Shown here: positions 34,267-44,980 of the stretch, piece after piece | Layout: each line of letters begins with the position of its first letter | How positions within the stretch are numbered: the first letter of the stretch is position 1 | Program-made: the position numbers and the translations under genes | Assembly (NCBI RefSeq): GCF_015706575.1 | Contig: NW_024037067.1 | Coordinates: 2,215,371 to 2,279,370, forward strand | DNA: 64,000 nt | Reading direction: 5' to 3' | From: Patiria miniata | Taxonomy: Eukaryota; Echinodermata; Asteroidea; Valvatida; Asterinidae | Notes under the pieces: model-generated | What the model was told of the DNA's origin: nothing | Seen by the model: the letters and a program-made list of their open reading frames with translations, nothing else | Database searches by the model: none

Positions 34267-35012
34267 TAGTCTTGGCATAATTTTGTATGAGGGTCTTCCT
34301 TGGCTGATACTTTGATGACGATTCCAGATCGCCAAGTTATAGAAATGGTGGCTTGAAAACGTGTACAAAGTCAATGGGTTAAAAATCCCACAGCAGAAAA
34401 ACTGCACCTTTAAATACGTGATTTGCCTTTAAACTGAAACATTTTTATAAAATATTACTTGCTATTCTAACTCTTGGGAATATTTTCAATCAAATGACAG
34501 GCATAAAAAAAATACGATTTCTTTTTCTTTCTCATAGTAATTCTCGGCCGAAGTTCAGAACTACTCAGTAAGATATATCAGTGTTGTATAGGGAAAGACT
34601 TGTGGAGAAAGCTGTGTACAAAGTCTATGAGAAAAATTAATCATTCATAAATCCATAATAAATCACTTAATGAGGTCACCATGACGTCACTCTTTGGGAC
34701 ACATCTTGGCTATAGGGACTATGCTTATGCCAACTTTCAATGATGTCTGACAAAGATTAATGCCAAAAGTGCTATAATACGTCCCTGTCTATGCGCATGC
34801 ATGAACATACAATCTGTCAAAGTTAGCCGAAAATCGGCTAAAACGGTCACTGTGCACAGAATTTGACCTCAGCAACACGTGCGCTGCAGGCTGACTGACA
34901 TACGATGTATGTGCCTATGAACAACGTACGTGCATGTACATACATTGTGGACGTCGTGTGCATGTTTTGAAGCAGAGGTATTGTCAACCTGAAGTTTTAA
35001 GCGTGCGCAGGG

Positions 35013-37094
35013 CACAGTGGTTTAAGACCCAGACATCGGGTCCAATTTTTTTTTTTAATTTTAGTAAAAAAAACCTTCGATTGGAGTCTGAAAATCAAGT
35101 TTTTAGTATAAAAAAAACTATTTTCAAATTTAATGCACTGTTTTAGAGATATAACAATTGTTATGTACATTGATGTGTGAGTTAAATGAAATAAAGGATT
35201 CATATCTTGTTTAAATATAACGTGTTTGCCAAAGCATATGAAGGCTCGTTTTCAATTTTAATATTGCTTTTAATATTGCCCATCTCATACCCATTCGAAT
35301 GGTGTATAGTATGATATGGACCAATTATTGGATGACACTGAAACAAAACATTGAAAAAATCGACTAAAATGGAACAAAATGTAATATTTTCATACATTTA
35401 CGATCGCACATTTTGAAGAGTACCTTCTAGTACCCACCGTAAAATGTCATAAATTGGTAATATTTTGAATGAGTAAACATTCCTTGTCAATATTAAATCG
35501 CGGAAAATTATCGGAAATGTTTCTTTTGGCCGTACAAGACGAATTTCGGAACGGTGTTTTCGACAGAAATTCGAAAGAAATATCGCCTCGTGCGCGAAAT
35601 AGCGCCCTCTGTTGATACGCATGGTCAGCAAAATCGAGCAATGCTTCCCAGTTAGTTTGTACGTCCGCATCGCGTCGTGTTTGCATACAGAGAGGAGACT
35701 TTTGCGACGAAAGCGAAGTATTTCGTGCATTTACAATAAAGTACGCATATTTACTATCGATTGCATGGATTGTAGGGTAGGTTATTGAAGAAAATTTCGC
35801 AAAAACAATGACAGAGAAACGTGGTTTTCGATTTTTTTTTTCTTGGACAATCGACACGGGTTGCAATTTATTTTTCGGGCAAAGGAAAACACAGGGGAAA
35901 AGTAAAGACCATCTCAGCCAACCAGACGTGTTTTCCCGACCCAGGGAAACCCGATATTCAAGGACTCTGCAACCAACTCCAGACCGGAGCTGTCATTGTG
36001 ATTTAAACCAGACTTCTTCAGGATTAATTGAAAATAGAGATCTTAATAATTCTTAGAATATTTTTGTTGACATCGACGGCCGTCCATTCCTTTTTGTCCT
36101 GATGGAATGTGTACCGGAAAGAGGTCAAGACAGAGCAAAACTTTCACAGATCGTGTCGAATATGTCGATAATTCTCCGTCTGGTGTCATCTACAGAATTT
36201 GTCACGCTTTGCAAAGACACAAGCAGGATGCTCCTAGAGAAGTTTCCAAGCTTCAGATTTACGTGCTCAGTGCACCAGCTTCTCGCACATAGTGCGAGTT
36301 GGTCGCAGCGAACAAAAGCCATGGCCTGGGAACACTTTCCGAAGAGGCGCTTGAAAATAACAAAAAAAAAACATTCGGAAGTACAGGGAACAGCTATCCA
36401 GGAAAACCACACAAGAGGACAATCTAAGTGACGTATTTCATCGTCTTTGGTTAAAAGCAGATCCAGTACTCCGCAAGTTTCCTGTCCAAAGAGTGAACAC
36501 CGAAGATGACCTGTTTAATTTCTCCTTCAATAAGTCACAAATAGTACCAGCAGGTATTCCATTCAATTCACAAAGATTGAATCAATCTAATACTCAACAA
36601 CTGATTACTACATTCAGCATTTTATTATGAAAGGTTTTTAAAGGATGGTAGAAATATCTTGGGGAAAATTGATTACTATTTAAGTAGTATTTTGGGTCAC
36701 AAACCAACACATTATGTAAAATAATACCACAAAATCACTACATTAGAACCGTAAATTTGCAACCTAGTATAATCTTTATTTCATCCAGTAAAACAAAAAT
36801 TAACGAGAAAAAAATGTGTCAATACCGCGCCGGTAATAAGCCGTGTGGACGTGGGAAAAATATGAATGCAGAAATTGTCGCAAGAGGGGGCTATGCATAA
36901 GTAGCGCCCTCTTTAGAATTTTGCTCCGGATTTTTGACAAAATTGGCGAGTTACGTTTTATGTAATTTCCAACCTAGTTTTCTAAACCCAGAGATGGCTT
37001 TTGAACATGCTTCGTGTGTTTTATATGAATTTTGACCGTTTATTATCCTTAAATGTACCGATGTCTGGGTCACATATGGTTTTAAACCACTGTG
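35013..37094 (+). mobile_element. RAG/Transib-like DNA transposon remnant (CACAGTGG ends, CAGGG duplication)
   Basis: 2,082 bp. Both ends read CACAGTGGTTTAA inward and share GACCCAGACATCGG. The 5-bp GC-rich duplication CAGGG is at 35008-35012 and 37095-37099. Empty-site copies of the host repeat at about 45.95 and 49.8 kb read straight through, which confirms the insertion. A CACWRTGG terminus with a 5-bp GC-rich duplication is the hallmark of Transib and ProtoRAG transposons, and CACAGTG is the RSS heptamer. A decayed transposase C-terminus lies at 36102-36560. The spacer between the terminal word and the shared block is 10 bp longer at the right end. Confidence 0.72.
36102..36560 (+). pseudogene. 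Transib/RAG1-like transposase C-terminal remnant, frameshifted
   Basis: Open from 36102: AKLSQIVSNMSIILRLVSST, CKDTSRMLLEKFPSFRFTCS, VHQLLAHSAS. After a frame change near 36300 it reads GLGTLSEEALENN. After an A-tract shift (about 36362) it reads NIRKYREQLSRKTTQEDNLS and DVFHRLWLKADPVLRKF. The order VH..L.H.A then G.LSEE..E..NK..R.YR matches the end of Transib and RAG1 transposases, where the Glu of the LSE/ASE motif is the third catalytic acidic residue. The upstream DDE region was not recognised. Assigned by remembered family pattern, not alignment. Confidence 0.55.
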
Positions 37095-38094
37095 CAGGGT
37101 ATGTTCGAGTTCGCTTATCACCTCGCAACTTTCAAATGTTTTAGACCTACCCTTCAATCGACAATTAAAGTAAAAACAAATATAAAAACTGCCATGGTTG
37201 ATTTTTCAGGAATTTTCAAAGGAAAAAGAGTCTTTTCATTATAACTTCCGATCTGATGATGTCATACGCCTAAAACTTCGCACACGTCTTAAGTGGGTCA
37301 AGGTCATCATATACACCAATATTTAGGCGATTCCGACAAACTTCGCCACAGACATCTATTCAAAATACATTTTTGCAAATGTTCAACCTGTCGCTAGAGG
37401 GCGCTCGAAGATTGCATGACGTCATCGGTAAATGATTTGAAGAATACTATCAGCCAAGTGACTAACACCGTTAAAAGCAAGTTCATATCTATTACCGCTT
37501 TTAAAATATAAGCCACTTCCGGTTTTGGCCTTTTTCGACCGGAAGCAAGGGTCACGTGATTGCACGCACACTGAATGAAATAAAGACCTCAACCTACTCT
37601 ACCATTTGCCTGCAACAGAATGCTGCGGACGCGTACGGTTGATTTCTTATGCATTTTTAAATATTAAAAGTGTCACAATTTAATTGCCTATAAATACACA
37701 CCGGATGACGTCATCATGACGTCATCATTATACAATGTTGTTTGAATTAGGGTATTTGCTTGGACAAATAGTGGTGTAAATGAATTACTGGGAAACAGTC
37801 GAAAATGCCTTTTGAAAATCGACAATTTTTTTAAAATTTCTGTGTACAAAGTCTATGGGAAAATTTAAATATTCAAAAATCTATAATAAATTAGTCGATG
37901 ACGTCACCATGACGTCAATCTTCGGGACACATCTTTGCTATAGGGACTATGCTTATGCCAACTTTGAATGATGTATGACCAAGATTAATGCCAAAAGTGG
38001 AGGCCAGAAAAAATGTGCACAAAGTCTATGGGGTTTAGGCGACAAAAAGAAGAAAGAAGATGATGAAAAAAAAAAAAATGAGAACAAAAAGAAA

Positions 38095-38123
38095 GGCTTT
38101 TTCGCAAATTTTGCGAAAAAGCC
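38095..38123. repeat. Junction hairpin GGCTTTTTCGC / GCGAAAAAGCC
   Basis: 11-bp arms with loop AAATTTT, two bases from CTAG 38126-38129 (minus unit end). The arm word GCGAAAAAGCC is also the subterminal word of the decayed unit end at 44941. Confidence 0.8.
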
Positions 38124-38125
38124 AA

Positions 38126-40975
38126 CTAGAAATGTGTTAGTGGACAAACACAAGCTGTCTCAGATATTTGAAATACTCTGTGCACGTGATGAACAATTGA
38201 TGACGTCACTTCAAATGTCATCTATAACACAGCCCATTATATGTACATATGGGTCTTTCTACAGTATTGGGTAATTTTGATGGACAAAGATTACACAAAT
38301 ATTTTATTACGAACCATCCACTGCAGAGTTACAAGTTATGTGTGATATTGTTAAGTATGTATTAAAGATATATCAGAAATAAAACGAAAACCATTGGTTG
38401 TTGTGTTTGTTTATTATTCACTTAACTCTGAAGAATGCGTCCCTAAAATGGTGCTAAATATTGTGACATTTCCTGAAAGGCAAGAAACTATTGCTTTTTC
38501 TCCCTGTTTCAGTCTCAGTATTAAACTAAATTGACAGTGTACGAAGAGTTGGAGTTTCCCCCCACATAAATAATATAAGATACAACCGCTGCGAGCTCAC
38601 TTGTTAATACACGCCGACTGTCAGGTGAGCCATTATCCACGTAACTGTGTCCGTCAAAATGTTACGTGGGTAATCCCTTGCCAGATCGGAAAATCCAAGC
38701 CTTGTATCCCCACCTGGTTATAACTGTTTTATAGCTATGTTAGCTTGTGTGAGGCACATATCATGACAGCGAATGTTTCCATGGAAAAGTTTTTCAAAAC
38801 GGCCGACGAAATCTCAGTTCCAACTGTCCGTCAAATCGTTACGTGGATAACATCACGCTCGTGTGCCAACTCAGAATTAGATAGATCCCCAGTTGACATC
38901 TTATGGTGTTCTCCCTCACTGAGATGGGTTTCTGACGTGTTGTTCTTGAACAGTCTTTCCAACTGCCTGGCAGATGTTTCATGTTTGGTATTCCGTCACC
39001 AGAGTTACGTGGATAATGGCCGTTACGTGGCTAATCATGACAAAGGTTTTTAAAACGTCTTAGCACAGCGAGACAGGACAAATTTGTTTCCAGTGATAGA
39101 AGATGATGTCCAGTAACACCATGTTCAGTGTTCGAAGCTAGGTGAAATTAAATACAACTAAACGAGCTGATGACACAAGAGACGGACACAATGACTGGTG
39201 TGTCATTACCCTTGTAACATGATACGGACATAAATGTGGATGCCGCAGCAAACCACACAAAAAACAGCTACCCCGTGTAATTTTTTTTGCACTGCAGGAC
39301 TGAATGGTCCATGTCAATATTCAAGGGGAAATCTGAGGTGGTATGTGATGTAAAAAAACAGTTCATTTTCAACTAAAATCGATTTTAACAATGTTAATGA
39401 ACAGGGCACAAAAAGGTTCACCAAGGGGGGGGAAATGTAAATTTGGAAACAGCCGTCAACTCGCGAGTCGCTACCGATGCAGTAGAAGCCAGCATTTTTT
39501 TTTCGTACTTTCGTGCCGCTGTCATGAGCGAAAGTTTGCCTCTCAAACTGGACTTTCCAAAAAAATCCAGGTGAGGATTCAACACTTAAAAATAGTTTAA
39601 CAAATGTTGATGCATTCATACTCTTTTTCTGTGTGAAATTTTTTCTGTACGACTCGTTTTTTGGGGTAAATTCATTGGCTGTTTATGCCACAGGGCCTGT
39701 TGACAAGACAGAGTTGTGTGGAAAACGCACATGTTGCGTGGCTGTTATTTGTTCCAGTGCGCCATGCCTGGCTACTTTTTCTGAAAAGGTGACTGTACCC
39801 TCAATTCATGTTTGAGTCTTTAAATCTTCTCTAAGCAATTTCAATTTTGAGGTAAATGTCACACTCTTTTAAATACCCAATACTGTAGAAAGACCCATAT
39901 CAAGTAACAACCAAATCGAGCATATAGTTCTGTAGATATAGGCCTTTAATAGAAAAATGCCCCTTTAATTGATGTCACATGACATTTGATGATGCCATCA
40001 CTTGAATTTTCATCTATAGCACATCCCGGTATGGATACATATCAAGTAACAATCCAATCAGACCTATGGTTCTGTAGATATAGGCCTTAGAAATTGCCCT
40101 TATAATGTGACATCACATGACATGTGATGACGTCATGATGATGTCACTTCAATTTGCATCTGTAACACATCCCTGTCAATGTGCGTGTACCAAGTTTTAA
40201 CCCAATCGGACTTGTACTTCCGAAGTTATAGCGATTTGAAAAAATGCACATTTAATGTGACGTCACGTGACACATGATGACGTCATCGTACGAAATTCAT
40301 CGGGGACCATCTTCGGCTGCTGCTCTTAGTTTCAAGTGTAAACTCAATCAGACATATAGAAGTGCAAAAGTGTATGGGTTTAAGAAAAATGTGTACAAAA
40401 CCAATGGAGAAACATTGTATCTTTAATGTGACGTAACCTGACACCTGATGTTGTCACGATCACGAATTTCTTGTAGAACTATTTCTGGGTGGTGGGCTCT
40501 ATGTTTACCAGTCTAAAGTCGATTGGATTTTCGAAAGTGCCAAAGTGGAGTGTTTTAAAATGTGTGAAAAACCTATGGGGAAAAATGCATCTTTAACCCT
40601 AACAGTCCTGAATCCTCCAATTTTAATACAATTTTGCATACCTTGTGACGTAACCTGACACCTGATGACGTCACAATCACGAATTTCTTCTAGGACCATT
40701 TGTGGGTGGTGGTTTAAGTATGTACCAAGTCTTAAGTTGATCTGATTTACGAAAGTGCCAGAGTGGAGTGTTTTAAAGCGTGTACAAAACCTATGGGGGA
40801 AATTACATCTTTAATGCGATGTAACCTGATATCTGATTCTTCTAGGACAGTCTGTGGGTGTAGGTCTAAGTATGTACCAAGCCTGAAGTCGGATTTACGA
40901 AAGTGCCAAAGTGGACTGGTGGAAGAAACGTGTACAAAACCTATGGAGAAAAGGTCTGATAAATGAGGAAAAAAA
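38126..40975 (-). mobile_element. Helentron-like unit (minus), terminus CTAG at 38126
   Basis: On the minus strand the unit ends TGTGTTTGTCCACTAACACA then TTTCTAG|TTGG. Sequence 38200-40370 is low in recognisable features apart from ACCAAGTTT.AACCCAATCGGACTT blocks and scattered TGACGTCA near 39960-40280. Bases 40380-40960 are about three and a half inverted copies of the 171-bp satellite. Bases 38280-39850 look like unique filler with no gene recognised. Confidence 0.45.
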
Positions 40976-41092
40976 TGAGAGATCTATGTCTATTTGCAAC
41001 AGAACATAGGGTTTTCCACATTTTGCTTTTTTATCAATAACACGTCCCTGGCTATGCATGTACAACGTTTCAATCGAATCCGACCTACGGTT
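40976..41092 (-). mobile_element. Short Helentron-like terminus (minus), decayed CTAG
   Basis: On the minus strand it reads CCTATGTTCTGTTGCAAATAGACATAGATCTCT|CATTTT, equivalent to ...GATCTCTAG|TTTT in the intact ends at 46253 and 51255. It marks the last minus-oriented unit before the orientation switch. Confidence 0.5.
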
Positions 41093-41098
41093 CTTTTT

Positions 41099-41582
41099 AG
41101 CTGTTTCGGTTACAACCGAAACAGCTCTTGTTTTCGTTAAAGTTTTTTTTTTTTTTAGCTGTTTCTGTTACAACCGAAACAGCTCTTGTTTTCGTTAAGG
41201 TTTTTTTTTTTCTTTTTTCTTTTTTTTTCTTCTTTTTTTAGCTGTTTCGGTTACAACCGAAACAGCTCTTGTTTTCGTTAAAGTTTTTTTTTTTCTTTTT
41301 TAGCTGTTTCGGTGTACACACCGAAACAGCTCTTGTTTTCGTTAAGATTTTTTTTTTTAGCTGTTTCGGTGTACACACCGAAACAGCTCTTGTTTTCGTT
41401 AAGATTTTTTTTTTCTTTTTAGCTGTTTCGGTGACACACCGAAACAGCTCTTGTTTTTCGTTAAGATTTTTTTTTTTCTTTTTAGCTGTTTCGGTGACTC
41501 ACCGAAACAGCTATTGTTTTCGTTAAGATTTTTTTTTTTCTTTATTTTTTTTTAGCTGTTTCGGTGACTCACCGAAACAGCT
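41099..41582. repeat. Array of eight hairpins AGCTGTTTCGG / CCGAAACAGCT
   Basis: Hairpins start at about 41099, 41157, 41240, 41302, 41359, 41421, 41484 and 41554. Each has 11-13 bp arms around a short loop (TTAC, GTACAC, GACAC or GACTC), followed by CTTGTTTTCGTTAA and a T-tract. A T-run follows at about 41601-41633. The array lies where unit orientation changes from minus to plus. The arm CCGAAACAGCT is the subterminal word of many unit ends. Confidence 0.9.
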
Positions 41583-41593
41583 ATTGTTTTCGT

Positions 41594-41633
<40 letters not shown>

Positions 41634-41639
41634 CTCCTT

Positions 41640-42680
41640 TTTCAGACTTTTTCTCCATAGGTTTAACACACGTTTCTTCCACCAGTCCACTTTGCCACTT
41701 TTTCAAATCCGATTGATTTCAGACTTGATACATACTCAGACCACCACCCACAGATGGTCCTAGAAGAAATTCGTGACCGTGACGTCATCAGGTGTTGGGT
41801 TACGTCACATTAAAGATGCATTTTTCCCCATATGTTTTGTACACGTTTTAAAACACTCCAGTTTGGCCTCTTCGTAAATCCGATCGACCTCAGACTTGAA
41901 ACATACTTAGACCACCACCCACAGATGGTCCTAGAAGAAATTTGTGATCGTGCCGTCATCTGGTGTTGGGTTACGTCACATTAAAGATGCATTTTTCCCC
42001 ATAGGGTTTGTACACGTTATAAAACACTCTACTTTGGCACTTTTGTAAATCCGATCGACGTCAGACTTGGTACACACTTAAACTACCACCCACAGATGGT
42101 CCTAGAAGAAATTTGTGATCGTGACGTCATCAGGTGTTGGATTACGTCACATTAAAGATGCATTTTTCCCCATAGGGTTTGTACACGTTTTAAAACATTC
42201 TACTTTGGCACTTTTGTAAATCCGATCGACGTCAGACTTGGTACACACTTAAACTACCACCCACAGATGGTCCTAGAAGAAATTCGTGATCGTGACGTCA
42301 TCAGGTGTTGGGTTACATCACATTAAAGATGCATTTTTCCCCATAGGGTTTGTACACGTTTTAAAACATTCTACTTTGGCACTTTCGTAAATCCGATCGA
42401 CGTTAGACTTAATACACACTTAGACTACCACCTACAGATGGTCCTAGAAGAATTTTGTGATCGTGACATCATCAGGTGTAAGGTTACTTCACATTAAAGA
42501 TGCATTTACCCCATAGGGTTTGTACACGTTTTTCTTCAAATCATACTTTGGCACTATATGTCTGATTGACTTTTCACTTGGCAGATGACATTCGAAGTGA
42601 CTTCATCAAGTGTTCATCACGTGCACAGAGTATTTCAAATATCCGAAACAGCTTGTGTTTGTCCACAAACACATTTCTAG
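41640..42680 (+). mobile_element. Helentron-like unit (plus) with 171-bp satellite
   Basis: Five copies of a 171-bp repeat, ending TCCGAAACAGC, hairpin GTGTTTGTCCACAAACAC, ATTT, CTAG|TTT (CTAG at 42677-42680). No ORF. Bases 42681-43073 are a shorter, similar unit with a mutated end (GTGTTTGTCCACAAAACAC then TTTTTGG). Confidence 0.6.
41660..42540 (+). repeat. 171-bp satellite, plus orientation
   Basis: The word CCCCATA recurs at 41827, 41998, 42169, 42340 and 42510, giving periods of 171, 171, 171 and 170 bp. Each monomer contains TTTGTACACGTT, ACTTTGGCAC, CCGATCGAC, ACCACCCACAGATGGTCCTA, GAAGAAATTCGTGA, TGACGTCATCAGGTG, GTCACATTAAAGATGC. More copies lie at 40380-40960 (inverted), 42740-42930, 46280-47100 and 47400-48250. 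Confidence 0.9.
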
Positions 42681-43073
42681 TTTCTTTTTTTTTTCTTTTT
42701 TTTTTTTCTTCTCCTTTTTCAGACTTTTTCTCCATAGGTTTAACACACGTTTCTTCCACCAATCCACTTTGCCACTTTTTTAAATCCGATCGATTTCAGA
42801 CTTGGTACATACTTAGACCACCACCCACAGATGGTCCTAGAAGAAATTCGTGACCGTGACGTCATCAGGTGTCAGGTTACGTCACATTAAAGATGCATTT
42901 TTCCCCATAGGTTTTGTACACGTTTTTCTTCAATGCATACTTTGGCACTATATGTCTGATTGACTTTTCTCTTGGCAGATGACATTCGAAGTGACTTCAT
43001 CAAGTGTTTATCACGTGCACAGAGTATTTCAAATATCCGAAACAGCTTGTGTTTGTCCACAAAACACATTTTT

Positions 43074-43185
43074 GGCTTTTCCGCATAGTTGCGGAAAAGC
43101 CTTTCTTTTTGGCTTTTCCGCATAGTGCGGAAAAGCCTTTGTTTTTGTTCTCATTTTTGGCTTTTTCGCCATCAGCGAAAAAGCC
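43074..43185. repeat. Three junction hairpins (GGCTTTTCCGC x2, GGCTTTTTCGC x1)
   Basis: 43074-43101 and 43111-43137 have arms GGCTTTTCCGC/GCGGAAAAGCC. 43159-43185 has GGCTTTTTCGC/GCGAAAAAGCC. All are followed by CTTTCTTTTT or CTTTGTTT tracts. A further copy of the first type is at 48782-48809. They mark unit junctions. Confidence 0.85.
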
Positions 43186-43199
43186 TTTGTTTCTGTTCT

Positions 43200-44980
43200 G
43201 ATTTTTTTTTTTCTTACTTCTTCTTCTTGTTCTTCTATCCCAAATCCCATTGACTTTGCACATGTTTCATTCTGGACCCCACTTTTGACCCTGAACATAC
43301 TTCAATCTTAATGAAACTTGGCACAGAGTCAAGACCCAAAGTGAACTCGTGCATGGAAAAGTGACGTCATCATGACGTCATCATGGGCCACGTGACGTCA
43401 TCTGAAATGTGTAAACTTTAGGACCCTATATCTAAAGAACTATAAGTCGGATTGGGTTGAAACTCGGTATATTGGTAGACCGGGATGTGTTATAGATAAA
43501 AATTGAGGTGACGTCATCATGACGTCATCGTGTGATTTTATATTGATTTTTGATGTTTTGGACCTTGAAGCCATATCTCACGAATGCAATATGCTAAATT
43601 CAAAATTCTTTTTGTATTAGGTTTGTTAAGCAATAGGTATATGCACAAAATTTTGAAAAATGTGTGACGTCATGATGACGTCATCAAAAATGCGATTTTG
43701 TAAAACACATATAAGGGAATGTCCGATCGTACTGAAACTTGGTGGGTGGGTAGATAATTGTACCAGTGCACAAAATATGAAATGACGTCACGATGACGTC
43801 ATCGACAGATTTTTAACGATTTTTTTAATATTTACAATTTTATTCTGATTACGAAATTTAACACTTTTATTCATCCAAGTCGCTTCAAACTTGGTACAGG
43901 CTAAGTCCACAAAAGAATAATGAGCACCGCCAAGTATTGTTATAATGACGTCATCATGGGTCACGTGACGTCATCTTAAAAGTTCATATTCCAAAGCCCA
44001 ATATCTACAGCACGGTAAGTCTGATTGTATTGAAACTCGGTATGTAGGTAGACCAGGATGTGTTATAGGTACAAATTGAAATGACGTCATAATGACGTCA
44101 TCATACGATTTTATATGATTTTATGAGTTGTTGGACCCTTTAAGCCATATCACACGAACGCATCATGCAAAATTCAAAATTCTTTTTGTATTTGGTTTGA
44201 CAGGGAATAAGTATATACAAAAAATGTTGAAAAGAATGTGACGTCATCATGACGTCATCAAAAATGCGATAGTTGAAAACACATATAAACATCATTGAAC
44301 AATCACCATCAACTAATCAACAATAACAAATCAAAAATCAAAATCAACAGTCAAAATCAACAATCAACACCAAAATCATCGGCTATCAACAATCAACTAT
44401 CAATAATCATCAACCGACATCAACATCAACAATCAACAATCAACAATCAACAATCAACAATCAAAATCAACAATTAACAATTAACATCAACAATCATCAA
44501 CAATCAACATCAATAAACAACATCAAAAATCAACATCAAGAAACATCATCAACAATCGACATAAATAATCAACATCAACAATCAACGTCAACAATCATCA
44601 ACAACATCAACATCAAAGATCAATATCAAAAATTAACATCAGCATTCAACAACAACATCATCAACATCAACAATCAACATCAACAATCAGCATCAACTAA
44701 TCATCAATCAACATCAACATTAACAATCAACAATCAAAATCAACAATTTACAATTAACATCAACAATCATCAACAATCAACATCAATAACCAACATAAAC
44801 AATCATCATCAGAAACATCACCAACAATCGACATCAATAATCAACATCAACAATCAACGTCAACAATCAACATCAACAATCAACAATCAACATCAACAAT
44901 CAACAATCAACATCAACAATCAACAACAACAATCAACAATGCGAAAAAGCCCTATGTTCTGTTGATTGAACAGACATAAT
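43200..44980 (+). mobile_element. Helentron-like unit (plus) with CRE dyads and simple-sequence tract, decayed end
   Basis: TGACGTCA pairs, 11 bp apart, start at 43362, 43509, 43665, 43783, 44082 and 44239, plus a 21-bp pair at 43945. The unit ends GCGAAAAAGCCCTATG then hairpin TTCTGTTGATTGAACAGA and CATAATTTTT, where CTAG has decayed. No ORF of interest. Confidence 0.5.
44287..44940 (+). repeat. 650-bp CAACAT/CAACAA simple-sequence tract
   Basis: Almost wholly built of AATCAAC, ATCAAC and AACATCAAC words with minor drift. One strand is nearly free of G. The open frame across it (Asn, Gln, Ser, Ile-rich) is a by-product. It follows the CRE-dyad block, as microsatellites do inside DINE-1/HINE-type Helentrons. 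Confidence 0.9.

Larger units (their letters stand above)
33513..38125 (-). mobile_element. Helentron-like unit (minus), interrupted by the RAG/Transib-like element
   Basis: On the minus strand the unit ends with hairpin TTCTGTTTGCAAACAGA and CATACAGCTCTAG|TTTTT (33513-33516). It holds CRE-dyad repeats (33.8-34.3 kb) and a 1.2-kb module shared with 45.0-46.2 and 48.8-50.05 kb. The element 35013-37094 interrupts that module. At its 5' side lies a hairpin GGCTTTTTCGC..GCGAAAAAGCC (38095-38123). No ORF. Confidence 0.55.

Noticed and set aside
35398..35866. Minus-strand open frames in the RAG/Transib-like element, considered as a RAG2-like partner
   Set aside because: No kelch-type repeats or PHD finger motif; they overlap sequence that on the plus strand should lie upstream of the transposase end.
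41269..41526. Phe-rich repetitive open frame
   Set aside because: It is the hairpin and T-tract array read through; no gene.
41660..42540. Alpha-satellite relationship suggested by the 171-bp period
   Set aside because: Only the length agrees; there is no sequence resemblance and no CENP-B box was seen. Coincidence, or nucleosome-scale periodicity.
44295..44477. Asn/Gln-rich open frame
   Set aside because: A translation of the CAACAT/CAACAA tract, not a prion-like or coding domain.
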